A stretch of DNA of 64,000 nucleotides from Cristatella mucedo (GCA_009760855.2 WPIO01000026.1:4111501-4175500), one strand, 5' to 3'. Numbered from the stretch's first letter, positions 11,391 to 23,165 are shown. Program-made: numbers and translations. The notes: a model not told the origin generated them from the sequence alone.

Positions 11391-14077
11391 TGTAATGTAG
11401 CGTATCTTCGTCTTTAACTCCACAAAGCCACAAGGAATATATCGGTGTTACACAGCAGAGTTTGGTATGGTGCACTCATAGCCTTTAGTAGCTTTCGGTA
11501 CGCATTCGGTACATAACAGACTTTATCTTCACCCATCAAAGAGAAAGCGGGAAGCATAGTTGAGTCAGGAGAACAGTTGATGTAGTGAGTGGCATGGAAG
11601 TAACAGCTCAGGACCGCTGGAAAGAATAAGCCATAGTCTGCAGCAAGACAGTAGTTGTCGTTTGCATAAGAATCGTGGGAGCGAGTTCCACAGTCTTGGA
11701 CCTGCAGAGCTAAAGCTTCTGTCGCCATCGATCTTCAAGCAGAGGAATGGAACAGCTAATTTAGTGTCCATACAGCACCTGAGCCAAGAGGAGGCTGAAA
11801 CTGGTGCAGCATTTCAGCTAGGTATGGAGGAGCCAAGCCGCGGCGGGCCTTGTGGGTCAGCGTAAGAACTTTGTTCTGCATCGGTTGATCAGCCGGCAAC
11901 CATCCTAGCATTTCTTTTAGCAAAGGAGACACGTGGTCAAACCTCTGGGACTTGAAAACTAGCCTTTCAGCCAGCCATTTTCATTGCCATTTGCAGTGGC
12001 CTAGGTGCTTTTCTTTGGTAGCCCATCCAAAAGATAATTACAATAATCAAGCCGAGACAGAGCTAAGGAGCTACTGAAATGTTTTGCAAGCCAGCTTGGG
12101 CGACAGCTACTTATCTTAAATAGGGAATGGGCGTAGTTGCTAGCTGTAGAAGCTGTCTCCTTAATGAAGCTTTTAAATTTAGATAGCTGTAGATACCTAC
12201 TCCTAAACTTCGAGATCATGGTGACGGTCAAACAACAGCATTAACAATTAGAAGAGCAAAGCCTTCTAATTCAGCCATACGTTTAGGATTTCCTATGAGC
12301 AGAAGTTTGGTGTTATTCTCATATAGTTTCATGAAATTGTTGACAGGCAGGATCGAATGTCGGCAAGGCAGCCATTCAGTTTATGTAATGTAATGTATCT
12401 CCGTCTGTAACTCCACAAAGTCATACAGACATGTGGGTGTTACGCACGAGAGTTTTGTATGGCTTACTCACAGCATAAGCGGCTTTCAGTACACTTTTCA
12501 GGCGGCCGCCTAAGCAGTCGCCTGGGGGTTGAGCACGTCGGCGCTGGCTGTGAGCGCATGACGCGACTGATCGCTTGAGCCTTTGCTTTCATTCGCAATC
12601 GTTCAAGCAGAATATCGCAATCGACGGTGTCAAAGGCATCTGATAGATCTAGCAGAGCTAGGGCAGTGAAATTCCCACCAGCGGTGTCGCATAAATGTCG
12701 TTGCTAAAAGGAGGTAAGCAGTTGCAGTAGAGTGTTGCCTCTTGAACCCCTATTGAAACGTTTCTGACGTTTAATTCTTTTCAATAGGTGTTGCCAGCTG
12801 CTTAGCGACAAACTTTCAAGCATCTTTGACAGCAGGAAGAAGGGAAGCTGGGCGATAGTTTGCAATGATCTCTGTATTTAATCCAGGCCTCTCAAGTATC
12901 AGTATAACGATTGCCAATTTGAAGGACTTTGGTACGACCCCTTATTCCAAAGAAGCACTACAAATGTCGCTTATGGCAGGGCTAAGTTGGTCTGCCAGTG
13001 AAGACCATATAGATGATGGCATAGGATCTTCAAGAGACGAGCTCTTTTTACGAGACCTTATTAAGGTTGCCACATCGCATGCAGAAACCTCGAAAAACAT
13101 TTTAAGGAAAGTCACGGGTTGTGTCTCCACAATTACTTTACACGGAGGGGGTTTAATGGAGGCACGAATATGCACAACGTTTCCTGTAAAGAAGGCTGAA
13201 AAAAATTCGGCTGGACCGTTAATATATGGGGAGTCAGACCTCTCAGCATTGACCAGTAAATTGTTTACTTTCTTATAAATCTATTTTGGTTCCGACCGTC
13301 AGGAATTCTGTTTCGTAGTGAAAAAAAGCCTGGCTTTTTGACGCTTCCGGGTGTAAACTCGAAGGAAGTCTTTGAAATTGACAAGATCTGCACCAGACCC
13401 CAATTTCCAAAAATGACGTTCAGGCCTGCGCTTAAAACGGCGCATCTAGTGAAGGTTTTTGTAAAAAGAAAAGCATTTTCACGACTCTATACACGGATAG
13501 AATGAACGGGAGCATGCTTGTTATGAGCAATCCTTAGTTTCACGTTTAGTGCACCATTGAAAGTATTAAGGCTGATGGCCTAGTTTAGGTGCCGATCAAA
13601 AAGACTTGCATCACAAATACAATAAGAAAATTTGTCTATGTCAATGCTTTTTAAGTTACGTCGCTGGACACGTTCCACATTACCCTGTACTTACAAGGGA
13701 GCAGGAACAGAACACGAGACCGAAAAACGATCCGAGAGGGTCACTGGGCACACCACAAGGTCGGTGGGGTAGACACCCTTAGTGATCACTAGATCTAGGA
13801 TATGGCCACCGACGTGGGTGGTATGATTAGTGTGTTGGACCAAACCAAACGTCTTCAGACAGTCAGGAAGTGAGCGGACCCGGGTGTTCATAAAGTTGTC
13901 AACGTGAACATTGAAGTCTCCAGCAATCAGCAATGGCCTGTCACGCAGAAATACTTAAGCAAGAAACTCCGTAAACTCCTCTATAAACAAGCTTAGACAG
14001 CCAACAGGAGGTCGATATATCCCAACGGTGAGATGCACTGTCTTTGCTGAGGAATTGATTTCAAGTGATTCAAACTT
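11391..14077 (-). mobile_element. LINE-2 copy, decayed (unit A)
   Basis: Minus-strand non-LTR retrotransposon of CR1/L2-like character. From 5' to 3' it shows endonuclease pieces (VGIYRPPVG near 14,030, GDFNVHVDN near 13,900 and a following HILDLVIT block) and, downstream, reverse-transcriptase-derived frames with many stops. The C-terminal block is GDRSFSSAGPRLWNSLPRFL near 11,690-11,750, and a 3' end with short TTACA-type repeats lies at about 11,391. These proteins nick target DNA and reverse-transcribe their own RNA. This copy is dead. Unit B has the same element, somewhat longer at the 5' side. A second LINE-2 3' end (12,384-12,500) has replaced part of this copy in A only. Confidence 0.85.
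12384..12500 (-). mobile_element. Nested LINE-2 3' end inside the unit A LINE-2
   Basis: GTAATGTAATGTATCTCCGT onward repeats the 3' end seen at 11,391 and 26,100 in the same orientation. The corresponding part of unit B (27,080-27,380) continues with normal LINE-2 sequence, so this is an A-specific insertion with deletion of the neighbouring LINE-2 DNA. Confidence 0.65.
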
Positions 14078-14212
14078 GCATGCTGACCATGTGTATGTCA
14101 CCCTAAGCTTGTTATTCCTGTCGTTTATTGAACATGCTACCACTGACAATTCAATCGTGCTTCCTTTGCAGCAAATGTAAAGTAAAAAAATGAGTTCTCT
14201 GAGAAGTTCAAG
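14078..14212 (+). mobile_element. LINE-1 3' UTR fragment
   Basis: GCATGCTGACC...GCAGCAAATGTAAAG...GAGTTCTCTGAGA follows the same order as the 3' UTR at 35,480-35,625, with an internal loss of the GCGCC part. It sits exactly where A/B homology ends and the left inverted-repeat region starts. Confidence 0.65.
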
Positions 14213-14327
14213 ACCCGGCTCAACTTCGTTGTTAACCTATGACACCTATTTCATCATTAGCTCTTTGAATGCATCCAGCCACGTAGCATCATAGACATCA
14301 GGCTGCCCATCTATGGTAAGCTAGTAT
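14213..14327 (-). pseudogene. Inverted second copy of the unknown coding fragment
   Basis: Minus-strand reading gives LTIDGQPDVYDATWLDAF and then an early stop, matching 680-774 on the plus strand. It lies between the LINE-1 tail and the P2X arm. The family is not recognised. Confidence 0.45.
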
Positions 14328-14478
14328 AAGTTACTGAGCTCGAGGGTCCGGCTAATCGGCTTCGGCGGCAAGCGAACTGGAGGCTGCAAGATCGCTAGGC
14401 AACCGGACACCGGCTGGCTACGCGCCGTCCTCAGCCGTTTCAGCGCCCGCTTCACCGAATCGAGAAAAAGGCTCAGAA

Positions 14479-15761
14479 CTAGGAACTATCCATTGCGGCC
14501 GGTGCAGAGAGCTGTGGGCTGCTGCTTCCGGGGTCAGGCACGGCGTACGCGGCCGCTGCTGCTGCGGTGGAGACGTGCAGCGACTCGCTCCGACGATCGA
14601 CGGCGTCGAATTTCTTGTGCTTGATCGTGCTTCGCTTTCGGTAGATGTGCTCCACTATGAAGTCGCAGACGACGGTGGCCACGCCGAGCAGACCCAGCCC
14701 GCTGCCTACCGACATCATCATAGGGATCACGTTGAAGGCGCCGGCATTGGCCGTGACAGAGACGAGGAACAGAATTCCGTACGCCTTGACGAGTTCTCGC
14801 CTCTTCGTGCCGCCCTCCCAGAAGTTATAGGCGAACCGGAAGTTGTAGCTCTGAGAAATCAAAGCGTCCGTCGCTTCGCGGTCGAGTCTCGCGAACGAGT
14901 AGGTTGGCAGGCAGTGCTTGATGCTGTAGTCCAGGTCGCAGTCCCAGCCGATGCGAATCGACACGACGCCGCCGATCAGCGCCAGCTTGTCGTAGCTCTC
15001 GCCCTTGATCGAGTCGACCACGTCGCCCAGCTTGAATATGGGACACTGCGGGTCGGTTTTCGCGTTGTACACGCAGCTGCGCAGATACTGCTTGGTGGCC
15101 GTCTCCATTATGTTGCTGCGGTATTTGCCGTATGATGGAAAGTACACGTAGTTCTTGATAAGGACCGTAAAGTTTCGAGAGCCGCGCAGTAGAGGGACGG
15201 GACTGGTCAGAGTGTCATTTTCCACCGGACACCAGACCGTCACTTCGCACACGCCGCGAACGGCCGCCTCAGTCGACAAGTTACCGCTGTTACTGCTGCC
15301 GCCGCCAAGCAAGCACCTGCCCGTGAACGCTCCGTTCCCGCCGCTCGCTGACGTCTTAACTTGGCAGTCGGCGTCGATCTCACAGCGAGCGTCGGCAAAG
15401 GTCGGGTCTTCAGAGCACTTGCCCCGAGTCTGATTGGCGGTCACCAGAGCGTTGGTCATCACGAAGAAGGCGCCGTTCATGTGCGGCGGAATCATGTAGT
15501 CCGCCGTGTCCCAGACGCCGAGCCGCGGTTCGCCCGGTGCGCCACCACCGCCGCTGCCGTCCCTGTCCGAGTATTGCACGCCCTTAACTTTAGTCGTCAC
15601 ACCGGTGATGCCGACGTCGTTCAGCTGGTAGCCCTTCTGGTAGAGCAGGTCGTAACCGACCAGGTAGCCGAGGCAGAGCAGCTGCGTGACGCGGCACACG
15701 GCGCCAATTTTCTTGGAGCGTACGCGCACGAACTTCGGAGTGTCGTAATCCAAGAAGTCAT
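14479..15761 (-). pseudogene. P2X receptor, left copy, start codon frame destroyed
   Basis: P2X receptors are trimeric ATP-gated cation channels of the plasma membrane. The frame from DFLDYDTPKF to the C-terminus has TM1, ten ectodomain cysteines, TKVKG and NFTVLIKN ATP-site motifs, SYNFRFA, and TM2 (VGSGLGLLGVATVVCDFIV). Compared with the right copy, 34 bases between two GAC triplets are missing near 15,756. The ATG homologous to the right start (15,759-15,761) is therefore out of frame and yields only a 47-residue peptide. In frame there is no ATG upstream before a TGA at 15,949-15,951; only a GTG at 15,943-15,945 would open it. The body has no stop or frameshift, so the loss looks recent, unless a spliced upstream exon supplies a start. 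I count about 37 substitutions in some 424 residues against the right copy, including the Gly before YNFRFA changed to Ser. Confidence 0.85.
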
Positions 15762-16617
15762 GGCCAGCAGCGAGCAAACCCGAGTACAGTCGGCCGTCGC
15801 CAGCCGGATGAGCGATTCGCTTGGCGGCAGCACAGTGCGGTGGCGTCTGAGGCGTCGCTAAAGCAGCGGCGAACGGGCGGCCGCGATTATGAAGAGGTTT
15901 GCGCTCTGAGTAGGATGAGCCGCTAGGTCGCTGCAAAGTTTGCACAAATCAGTCGATTCCGGCCGATGGCGCGCGTCGAGCACTAGCAGCAGCGCTCAAT
16001 GAGCCGTTCGCTTGGTGGAGGCGTCGTTGCGCAAGAGGAGCCGGAGCGAGACGAGCAGTCGTCGTCGACATCAAGATCCGTCGACGTGAGGTAAACTAAG
16101 ATGGAGGCGGGGGCGGGCCTCTCGGGCGGCCTCCGCGGCGCCTGAACCCAGCCATTGCCGACGGCTCGGCGAGGAGAGCCAGGCCGCGTCAGTCGGGCTC
16201 GACAGCTGCCCGCGAGCGCGTGAGCGTCGCCCACCTGCTGGCGCCGAAGCACCACCGGCCAGTGCTGCCAGCGGTTCGTTCGAAACGGTGACGACTGCGA
16301 TTAGGGCGTGCCATCGCCCCGGCCGGCCACCAGCCCCCCTCTTCGTCCGGTGCCGATCGAAAGCGCCGAGGCAGATGCGGACGTGGGCGGCGCCCATTCG
16401 GCGAGGCCCGAAGCGATCGGAGCGGCGAGCGTGCTCGCTCCCTCGACTCGGACGATTCGAGCGGATTCGAGAAGCACTGCTCGAGCGAGTGGATTGCTCA
16501 AGCGGCGCGCCAATGGCGGTGGCTCGGCGGAAAGCCGTCGCCGCTCGTATATCAGCCGTGTATTGCGTATTATCTATCTGCGTATCATGTATATCGTGTA
16601 TTGCGCCGCAGGTGACG
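15762..16617. other. GC-rich region upstream of the left P2X
   Basis: CpG-rich DNA homologous to 43,745-44,560. Frames exist on both strands, but the one corresponding to the 266-codon frame of the right arm is broken here (ATG at about 16,101, stop by about 16,145). It may contain the ancestral promoter. No TATA box or other element could be assigned. Confidence 0.45.
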
Positions 16618-16668
16618 TGAAGTGTCTGGAAATAGAGATTTATGAGTTCTCTGGGGGCACCATAAACA
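16618..16668 (+). mobile_element. SINE/LINE-1-type 3' tail, left arm
   Basis: GTGAAGTGTCTGGAAATAGA then GAGTTCTCTGGGGGCACCAT parallels the SINE and LINE-1 tail. It is present in inverted position in the right arm (about 43,690-43,742), so it predates the inverted duplication. Confidence 0.6.
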
Positions 16669-16742
16669 ATTTATGATTTTTACTTTAAAAGGCTTCAAGG
16701 CTATCACCGCTGCTTTCAGTAGGCAATGAGAGATCTCCCAAT

Positions 16743-16801
16743 GCAGGGCTCAAACCCACGATCTGGGTGGTGAAGAGTAAGCACCATACCGCTGTGCTAT
16801 T
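16743..16801 (-). mobile_element. tRNA-like SINE head, left arm
   Basis: Minus strand TAGCACAGCGGTATGGTGCTT (A-box like) and GTGGGTTTGAGCCCTGC (B-box like) are about 25 bases apart, as in tRNA. It lacks a plausible full cloverleaf and is followed by SINE-like body sequence, so it is not called a tRNA gene. The partner is at 43,559-43,617. Confidence 0.6.
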
Positions 16802-18721
16802 TGATTCCGGTGAAATGAGAATGTGTTCGCGAAAAACATCGACTGTCGACGCCTCCTTTCGAGTGATGAGGCGATGGGCTTTCCTAGCAATCGCAAACTC
16901 GCTGACTCAAGCGACGCCGCGCGCTCGCCCTCAATGAAAATCCAGAGAACGTGAAAAAGCACCTTCGTATTCTCGTTCTTGCGAGTTCCTCAAAATGAAA
17001 GCAGAAATTCATTCTGAAACACGCACGTCTCAACCTATTTCGCCCGCGGCCTTATGAGAACGCTTCTTAAACATTCACAACATTTCGCTGTCTCAGTCAG
17101 TCCCAGGCAACTCATTTTGCTGGTAAACCAAATTTTCCGTTTGTACCTCAATTTACGTCTGCCACGCAAGCGCGATCCACAGCTGAACCAGCGCATGAGG
17201 CAGCTTGCTTTCTTGTAGCCGCTCGCCTCATAACAGCATGCTGACTACACGTGTCCGCCGATTCGTCACTCCAACGGAAAAGCACAAGGAAAGGTGTGGT
17301 CAATTGCTCAGAGGTCGCGCCTCTCCGGTGTCTTTTGCCTTGATTGAAGATCACGAAGATTTTCTCGTGCACACTTAAGATAATTGTATTGCTATATACA
17401 TCTATCATTATCACTCTCATATGGAACTTTTGAACGGGTCTTCTAAGATTGCAGGATGCTTTTCTTTGCTTCAAAAGGTTTTTTCAGCATGGAAATCTGT
17501 GACATCACTGGTTCTGCTCCACGACATGGCACACATTCTCAGATTTTAGTTATTAGCTAAGCTTGAATAAATGGCGACAAAATGGAATATGCTGGATTTG
17601 CATGGAGTCACTGGCAAAAATGCGGATCAAAGGCAAGCATGCTATATATAAGTACAAGTGAGACTATGCAAAATATCTAATTCGGGAGCTTTAAATGAAG
17701 TAACAAAAGCGTGTCATTTTATGAATTTAAGACTTAACTTTGCTAATAATTGTTCATTCATATGAAGTTGGGACCCTCATTATGCGAACGTGAAAGCTTA
17801 TTTCGGCGTCTTGACCGTCTTGCTATTTCTCATTACAGTCGTCCTGTGCGGGTCAACGTATTAAGCGATTGTATGGGGATTAGTAGTGAATTGCGTGTGT
17901 AATTATTTTGCCTTCAATTGCCCCGCTTATTGCATGAAACCTTAAACTGACCCCCACTTGTGTTTTCAGACGCCATGCTGTGTTATTTGTCGGTAATTTT
18001 AGGCAGCATGGCTCAAGGGACACTAGAGTAAAAAACGAACTCGTAAAAATACCTACACGCGGCAACGCGTTAGCCCGAAGCAATTTGGACTGCTTCAATC
18101 TCGCTGCACACCTCCCAGATGCATATACTCCTCAAAATTTCGGCTTAACATGGGCCAAATCGGTCAGCTCTCTCGACAACAAAAAGTGCTTCGCTCACGA
18201 TCAAATCCAGTTGCTTAATTACCATGTTCGATAATTAGCCGAGTTTTAGCAAGAGCCGTACATTATTTCTATGGAGACAAACATGGACTATTGACTTTTT
18301 TCAGACATCGGTCAGCCTAAGACATTTACAAGGTTCACTTTCATAGACTGCCGTGGCTTAACTATTGCAGCTACTGTCAGGCTAGGCATTCATGAATAGG
18401 GAGTTGAACCTAAATGAGCACAGTTAGTCGTCTGTCTCAGAATTTGGACAATGGCTGACGTAACGGTCTCTGCTCGGTACCCAGTCTCAATTAGAAACAT
18501 GCTCATTCAGGCAACGCGGCGGGATCAGGCTTGAACACGGACCTGTAGCGGTAATTAATTGTATGCATGATTCGTTGCACCTGTTTAATTCATTTGTAAT
18601 TGAGGAGTAATTGATAGTAAGTTTTCAAGCCCAAGCTCGGAGCGCTGAGTGGAGAGCAGAAGGCCGGTGGCCGGGTTGATTCAATTAATTAGCGAATCTG
18701 TAGGAGAGTATACGTCACTAA
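16802..18721. other. Non-coding inner part of the left arm
   Basis: Very similar to the reverse complement of 41,637-43,556. Frames such as 17,980-18,234 also exist in the right arm with very few changes, but this reflects the high DNA similarity. I see no protein family, signal peptide or splice-supported exon. Confidence 0.55.
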
Positions 18722-18835
18722 TTCTAATGAACGACGCGCCAGGAAAAAGACTAAGGATAAGAGATTTCTCGTGCAAATAATACGGTAGAACGGCATTTCT
18801 TCTGCTTATCTATGATGGATTAATAAAAATAAGAA

Positions 18836-19160
18836 TCGGGCGTTTGTGCTATTGCCCTCCAGAGAACACGATCACCCTGTCACGCTCTTTGCATATGCCT
18901 GAGAGAAAGCACGCCAGTCAACTTATTAGCCTCATTCTGCTGCGCCGTGTCGGCCCTCATATCCACGCTCCGGACGGCTGACAGGATGACACGGCTGATG
19001 GAGAAAGTGCCGTTAGAAGCAGCTGAGTTCGTAGCTTCCTTTTACGTGTCGTCACGTCGAGGAATGTCGCAAGGTCTGCAGCTACTGAGCTCCATGCTTC
19101 GGATGCATATGAACTGATGGCGCGGTCTGCAAAGGATTCGAGGTTGGTTCGAGTCACAGC
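18836..19160 (-). mobile_element. LINE-3 fragment (C-terminus and 3' tail), unit B
   Basis: Minus strand encodes TNLESFADRAISSYASEAW, the GDRAFSS-type C-terminal block of CR1/L2-like LINEs, followed by a tail with GTTCTCTGGAGGGC. It is the counterpart of 2,470-2,815. No reverse transcriptase domain is visible upstream. Confidence 0.6.
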
Positions 19161-21578
19161 GAAACGACTTGGAGTCAGAGGAGTGGGTGAGCGTGCAATG
19201 CAAGATCGGTCGAAAAGTCATTTCGGAAAGGTAGAGGCCGTTGCGAGAGTATGAGGAGCGAGTGACTGACCGTTAAATGTTTGTAATTGGTTGATCTCGG
19301 ATACTGCGTTTGAAAAGAGCAGGTGGGTGGAGGCTATCGACGATACCGCTTCTTCGACCGAAGTGCACGGCTGAGAAACACATTTACTGTCGGTGCACAA
19401 AAAAGCCGGCGTGATGCGATTACAAATCAGCTTCTGTATTCTACATTCTTGACCGGTAAAACGCGGCGCTAGCGAGCCCAGAGGAAATAAGAGATAAGGA
19501 CCTGGACGATTTAATCTATTTCACGCGGTGCAAATAGCGGGGTATTTACTGGAGCCAATAGCTCCTATCTGGCCATCTTTTGTATTAGGCCTACTTAGGC
19601 CGCTTACAAAACGAGTTCCCTGAAGCACCGAACCGAAATGCGCCGACGAAGGTGCGATGGAAATGCTCGATGACGGTAGAGAAGCATGCGGGTAGTGTTT
19701 GCATGCAATGGACCACAGCCACGTGATGGACTTCTAGAGAAGTGGCCAATTCTCGTTGAGTCTCGCGTGTTTTGAGCAGGGTTCTAAAGTGTTAGTTCAA
19801 GAAAGTTAACACGCGTGAGCCAATAAGCAAAAACATTGAAATACTTTACACGAGAAAGATGCATGCATAATAGAGACACATCGTCATTCAATAACCACGA
19901 AGTTTGTGAGTGAAGGGTTATCCACACAGAACAAGATTACCAAGCCACTTTTGAGTATGCGGAGTTATAAATCTAGCGAGTGAGGAGAAAGAGAAGCTTT
20001 AGCAAAATTGTACACAGGTGTAGAAGATTCTGTGTATCATCGAAACCAGACGTTGCCAGTCACAAGTTCGCAATTCAAATTGTTTATGCCCAGCTTCACT
20101 CAGGTCAAAGAGTACTTGAGGTAATTTACGTTGATTAACGGTCCAAGCTTTAATACTATTTACTGAAGCGAGTAGAATTGGTTTCCATTTAATGCATATT
20201 TATGTTTCACTTGTCAAGTAATACACGGTACATTTTATTTTTCACCCTCGTCTGTAAGTCTAATTTTCTTGAGAAGAATGAAAGCTGATCCTGAGGGAAT
20301 TAAGAGCTGGATGCCATGAAACTCGATAAAAAAACCGTTGAAGTCTACTCATTCAAGTTGCTTCTAAGGTTTGAAAGATCGGATACCTTTTCAAATCAGG
20401 AAAACACCCTATTTAACTTTCTTTTAGCGTGAGTTATGTCAAAGAACTGCAGCAGTAAGATATGAGACCATTTAAGAAGATTTCGAGATTTTCATTTTAC
20501 GTGTACAGGTCATTTAAACGAGCATTCATAGGCAAACAGCCAAAACAGTGAAGTAATCCCTGAGTCCCTGGCTCCAAACAAAATCCGTTCTGGGATTCGC
20601 TTCATAACCTGGACCACGACGCTTCATAAGGTACTATTGGAAATATTCCAATTCCTTCCCGAAGCCAAGCTGTAAATAGCGAACAATCGTTCGTGCACTA
20701 AACAAATAGAAAAAGCGCTCACTAATGTCTAGGATGCTTCTTCACTCGTTGTGAGGAAGCATTGGTTAGGTGTTACAATGCCCTTCAGCGATGTCACTGG
20801 ATGTTGCACTTGAAGCTGAATTGAGCACTCAATAAATTGCTAGGAATTCTTTTGCCATCAGGAGCTTATTTGGAAACCTGTGACGAAGTAGTCAATTCAA
20901 AGGATATATTAAACCCAAATACTTGTGAAGCTTTTTTTCTAAAATTATTTGTTTAAGCTTGTAACCAGGTAACGATGCAGCGAAAAATCACCGCTGCCTA
21001 GATTATACCCGCGGATATGCTGGCTCGGCCAGAATACACTCCGGGTGGTTAAGGTGTCCTGGACTAAACTATAACCGGGGTTGATGATGGACTGGGCCAG
21101 AACATATCCCATCAGGTCAGTATATGCCTCATCTGCATGAAGCCACCGAGAACCAAACCTTTTAATTAGAATCAGTTATTTTAATTATACACGATAGTTC
21201 TACGGAATTATTCATACAGAGAACATCCAAAGAGAACGATATCTAAAAATCATGTCTACAAGCTCGTATACAATATATTAAAGTAAGAACTACAATTTGA
21301 TCATGCGAAGTAGTTTTTATAAGCAATCAAATAAATAAGTGTAGTTTCAGTGAAGTCAAAAACGGCTGGTATCCTATTTAAGTTTTGCTTCAGGTCACGG
21401 CATCATAAGTTCACAGTTTGATGAAAGGCGAGTTAAGAGTTAATCCAAGTTTCCTCTTCCCTTTAGCGGAGATTACCTTAGCTACTATTTCGTGAACAGT
21501 GTGTAAAAATTTTAACACTATATGCATTACGAAAGAGAAGATATTAAGAGGTAGTTTCATCATAGGCAATTTATATTA
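19161..21578. other. Gene-free AT-rich part of unit B
   Basis: Counterpart of 2,816-5,172. No gene or known repeat recognised. Confidence 0.6.
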
Positions 21579-21782
21579 AATTACTTAGTTCTTAAATAGT
21601 TTCAAATTTGGTTCTCAACCGTAGAAGACAATCTGTATGATCTGCTTACAATCATCTACACTGCAACACAGCAACAGTAACCCTAATGCATTTATGATTT
21701 ACCTACAGAGAAACCTATGGATGCCGTGTTCAAGGTCAAACAAATAGCTAAGCCGTATCTCGGTGAAAGGGTAATGATCGCA
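21579..21782. repeat. 204-bp island identical in units A and B (B copy)
   Basis: Counterpart of 5,173-5,376, without a difference that I can see. A 103-codon plus frame (21,717-22,028) begins inside it and runs beyond; the same frame is broken in unit A, so coding is unlikely. Confidence 0.8.
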
Positions 21783-22399
21783 CGGGGTTTTGAGTTATGC
21801 CCAGTCTTATGGGATTTAGCTGCCATGACAGCACATTTTATGGTTATTTCTCAAAGGCTAGTGGAACGATTGGCATTCAACTTGCACAAATGTCAAAGGT
21901 TTCGTGACCTATCTTTTGAAGCAACCAAAGCTGTAATGCTGACCTTCAGATTACCTGCAAGAGTCAATATCGAGTTTTTCACTGGAATAGAGCTAAACAT
22001 GGCTACTAAGGTAAATAAACGGATATAATACGATGCACCATAAAAATATGCCAAGCTCCTTGAAAAAGGCAGGACGCTCATCTTCAAAATCCAAAGTCTT
22101 AAAAAAATGAATAATGTTTGATATGTCAAACTTTGAAGTGTCAGCACTATCAAGTTCAAGGGCACAAATAACATTTATAGCCATGCTTACACTTCCCACG
22201 ACAAATATGAGGAGCTTGGATTCGATGGGCAAGTGAGCCCGACTTATATTCTAAAAGTCACTTCAACCAGAGCATTTCTGGCCAAGCTATAGAATCAAAC
22301 AGGTACCGACGACTATTGTTGGGATAACACTCCCAGAAGACAGTGGATTGTGTAAACGCATTAAAATGACGATGGGAACAATATAAATATAAACATTAT

Positions 22400-22528
22400 T
22401 CAATTGCAAAGTAACCTAAGAGAACTTAATCTCCATTCAGGTGCTTCACATGTGCCCGGGAGCTCGACCCCACGACCTCGACCAGACCTTAGTCTGGGTG
22501 AGCACCTTAGCCACTGGACCAAAAAGCC
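22400..22528 (-). mobile_element. tRNA-headed SINE (unit B)
   Basis: Orthologue of 5,988-6,125: A-box-like TGGTCCAGTGGCTAAGGTG, a B-box region with one change (GGTCGAGCTCC), and a GCACCTGAATGGAGATTAAG tail that matches LINE-1. Confidence 0.8.
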
Positions 22529-23103
22529 TGAGTTACTCAGCATGAAAAAATTTGGATGTATCACCCCTTTTTAAGGAAGCCGAATTTTGATAATCTTACG
22601 CAGCTGAAATTAGGCAGACTTGACTGCGGAGCTGATGTGGGCGGCAGTGAAAGGTCACTTTAGAACAGGAAATCTATACGTCGTGCAGACGCAACAGGAG
22701 AGATTCTGGCAGAGGTGATCTTGATAGTCAAATGTTCCTATTTATGAATCACACTTGCTCAGAAGACCTAAAATGCAGAATGGAAACAGAGGCCACGATC
22801 TCAACAATTATTGATAACATTTAGCCTCTACTCGTGAGCGTGCATGTCCACCTCGGAGTGCAAAGAAGAACAGATTCTTCTGAACTCAGAGACCAGTGGG
22901 TGCGCATCAATACTGTGTCAGGTAAAAAATCCTCAAACATATTTCACGCTGAGGTTAGGAGGTCAGCAGAGTTCGAAAGTAGTTATCGTGGAGGGCTGCA
23001 GCTGAAGAAAAATTCTCAGATGAATGGACTATGGCAGAAAGGCACCGCTAGTTTGTGCTGTCCTAGTAAAAGCGTCGTGCTTCCTGAATAATATGGAAGT
23101 AAT

Positions 23104-23165
23104 TCGCCCCCACCTCGACCAGGTCTTGGTCGGGGCGAGAAAATTAATCATTGGGACAAACTAGC
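23104..23165 (-). mobile_element. SINE remnant (unit B)
   Basis: Only the tRNA-related head remains (CTCGACCAGGTCTTGGTCGG on the plus strand). It is aligned with the full SINE at 8,537-8,660 in unit A; the tail has been deleted. Confidence 0.55.

Larger units (their letters stand above)
2360..14077. repeat. Segmental duplication, unit A (direct copy of unit B)
   Basis: From about 2,360 (GAACGACGTGCCAGG) the sequence aligns in order and in the same orientation with unit B from about 18,725 (GAACGACGCGCCAGG). Landmarks in both units include the LINE-3 end, the 204-bp identical island, the SINE at 5,988, the leader GTGAGCGTCCATGTCCACCT near 6,430 (22,836 in B), and the LINE-2 copy. Unit A is longer because it holds the LTR element. 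Divergence is patchy, ranging from identity to perhaps 80 percent by eye. Homology ends near 14,077, where a LINE-1 tail interrupts it. Confidence 0.93.
14329..18721. repeat. Left arm of a large inverted repeat carrying P2X
   Basis: The arm is the reverse complement of 41,637-46,008. The outer end is AGTTACTGAGCTC at 14,329. The inner end is near 18,721, where unit B begins. The arm contains a P2X frame, a GC-rich upstream region, SINE pieces and about 1.9 kb of AT-rich non-coding DNA. The central spacer between the arms is about 22.9 kb. Confidence 0.95.

Noticed and set aside
14575-15861. Plus-strand frames of up to 186 codons across the left P2X
   Set aside because: They are antisense shadows of the P2X coding frame, as are 45,168-45,713 (-) and 45,110-45,535 (+) in the right copy.
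15943-15945. GTG as the real start of the left P2X
   Set aside because: A non-ATG start in a poor context far upstream of the homologous start is unlikely in an animal gene. It is noted only as a remote possibility.
16743-16801. Possible functional tRNA gene
   Set aside because: A and B boxes are present, but no full cloverleaf is plausible and the sequence runs into SINE body. The same holds for the other tRNA-like heads.
17980-18234. Frame shared by both arms (also 42,124-42,378)
   Set aside because: Conservation is no higher than in surrounding non-coding arm DNA.
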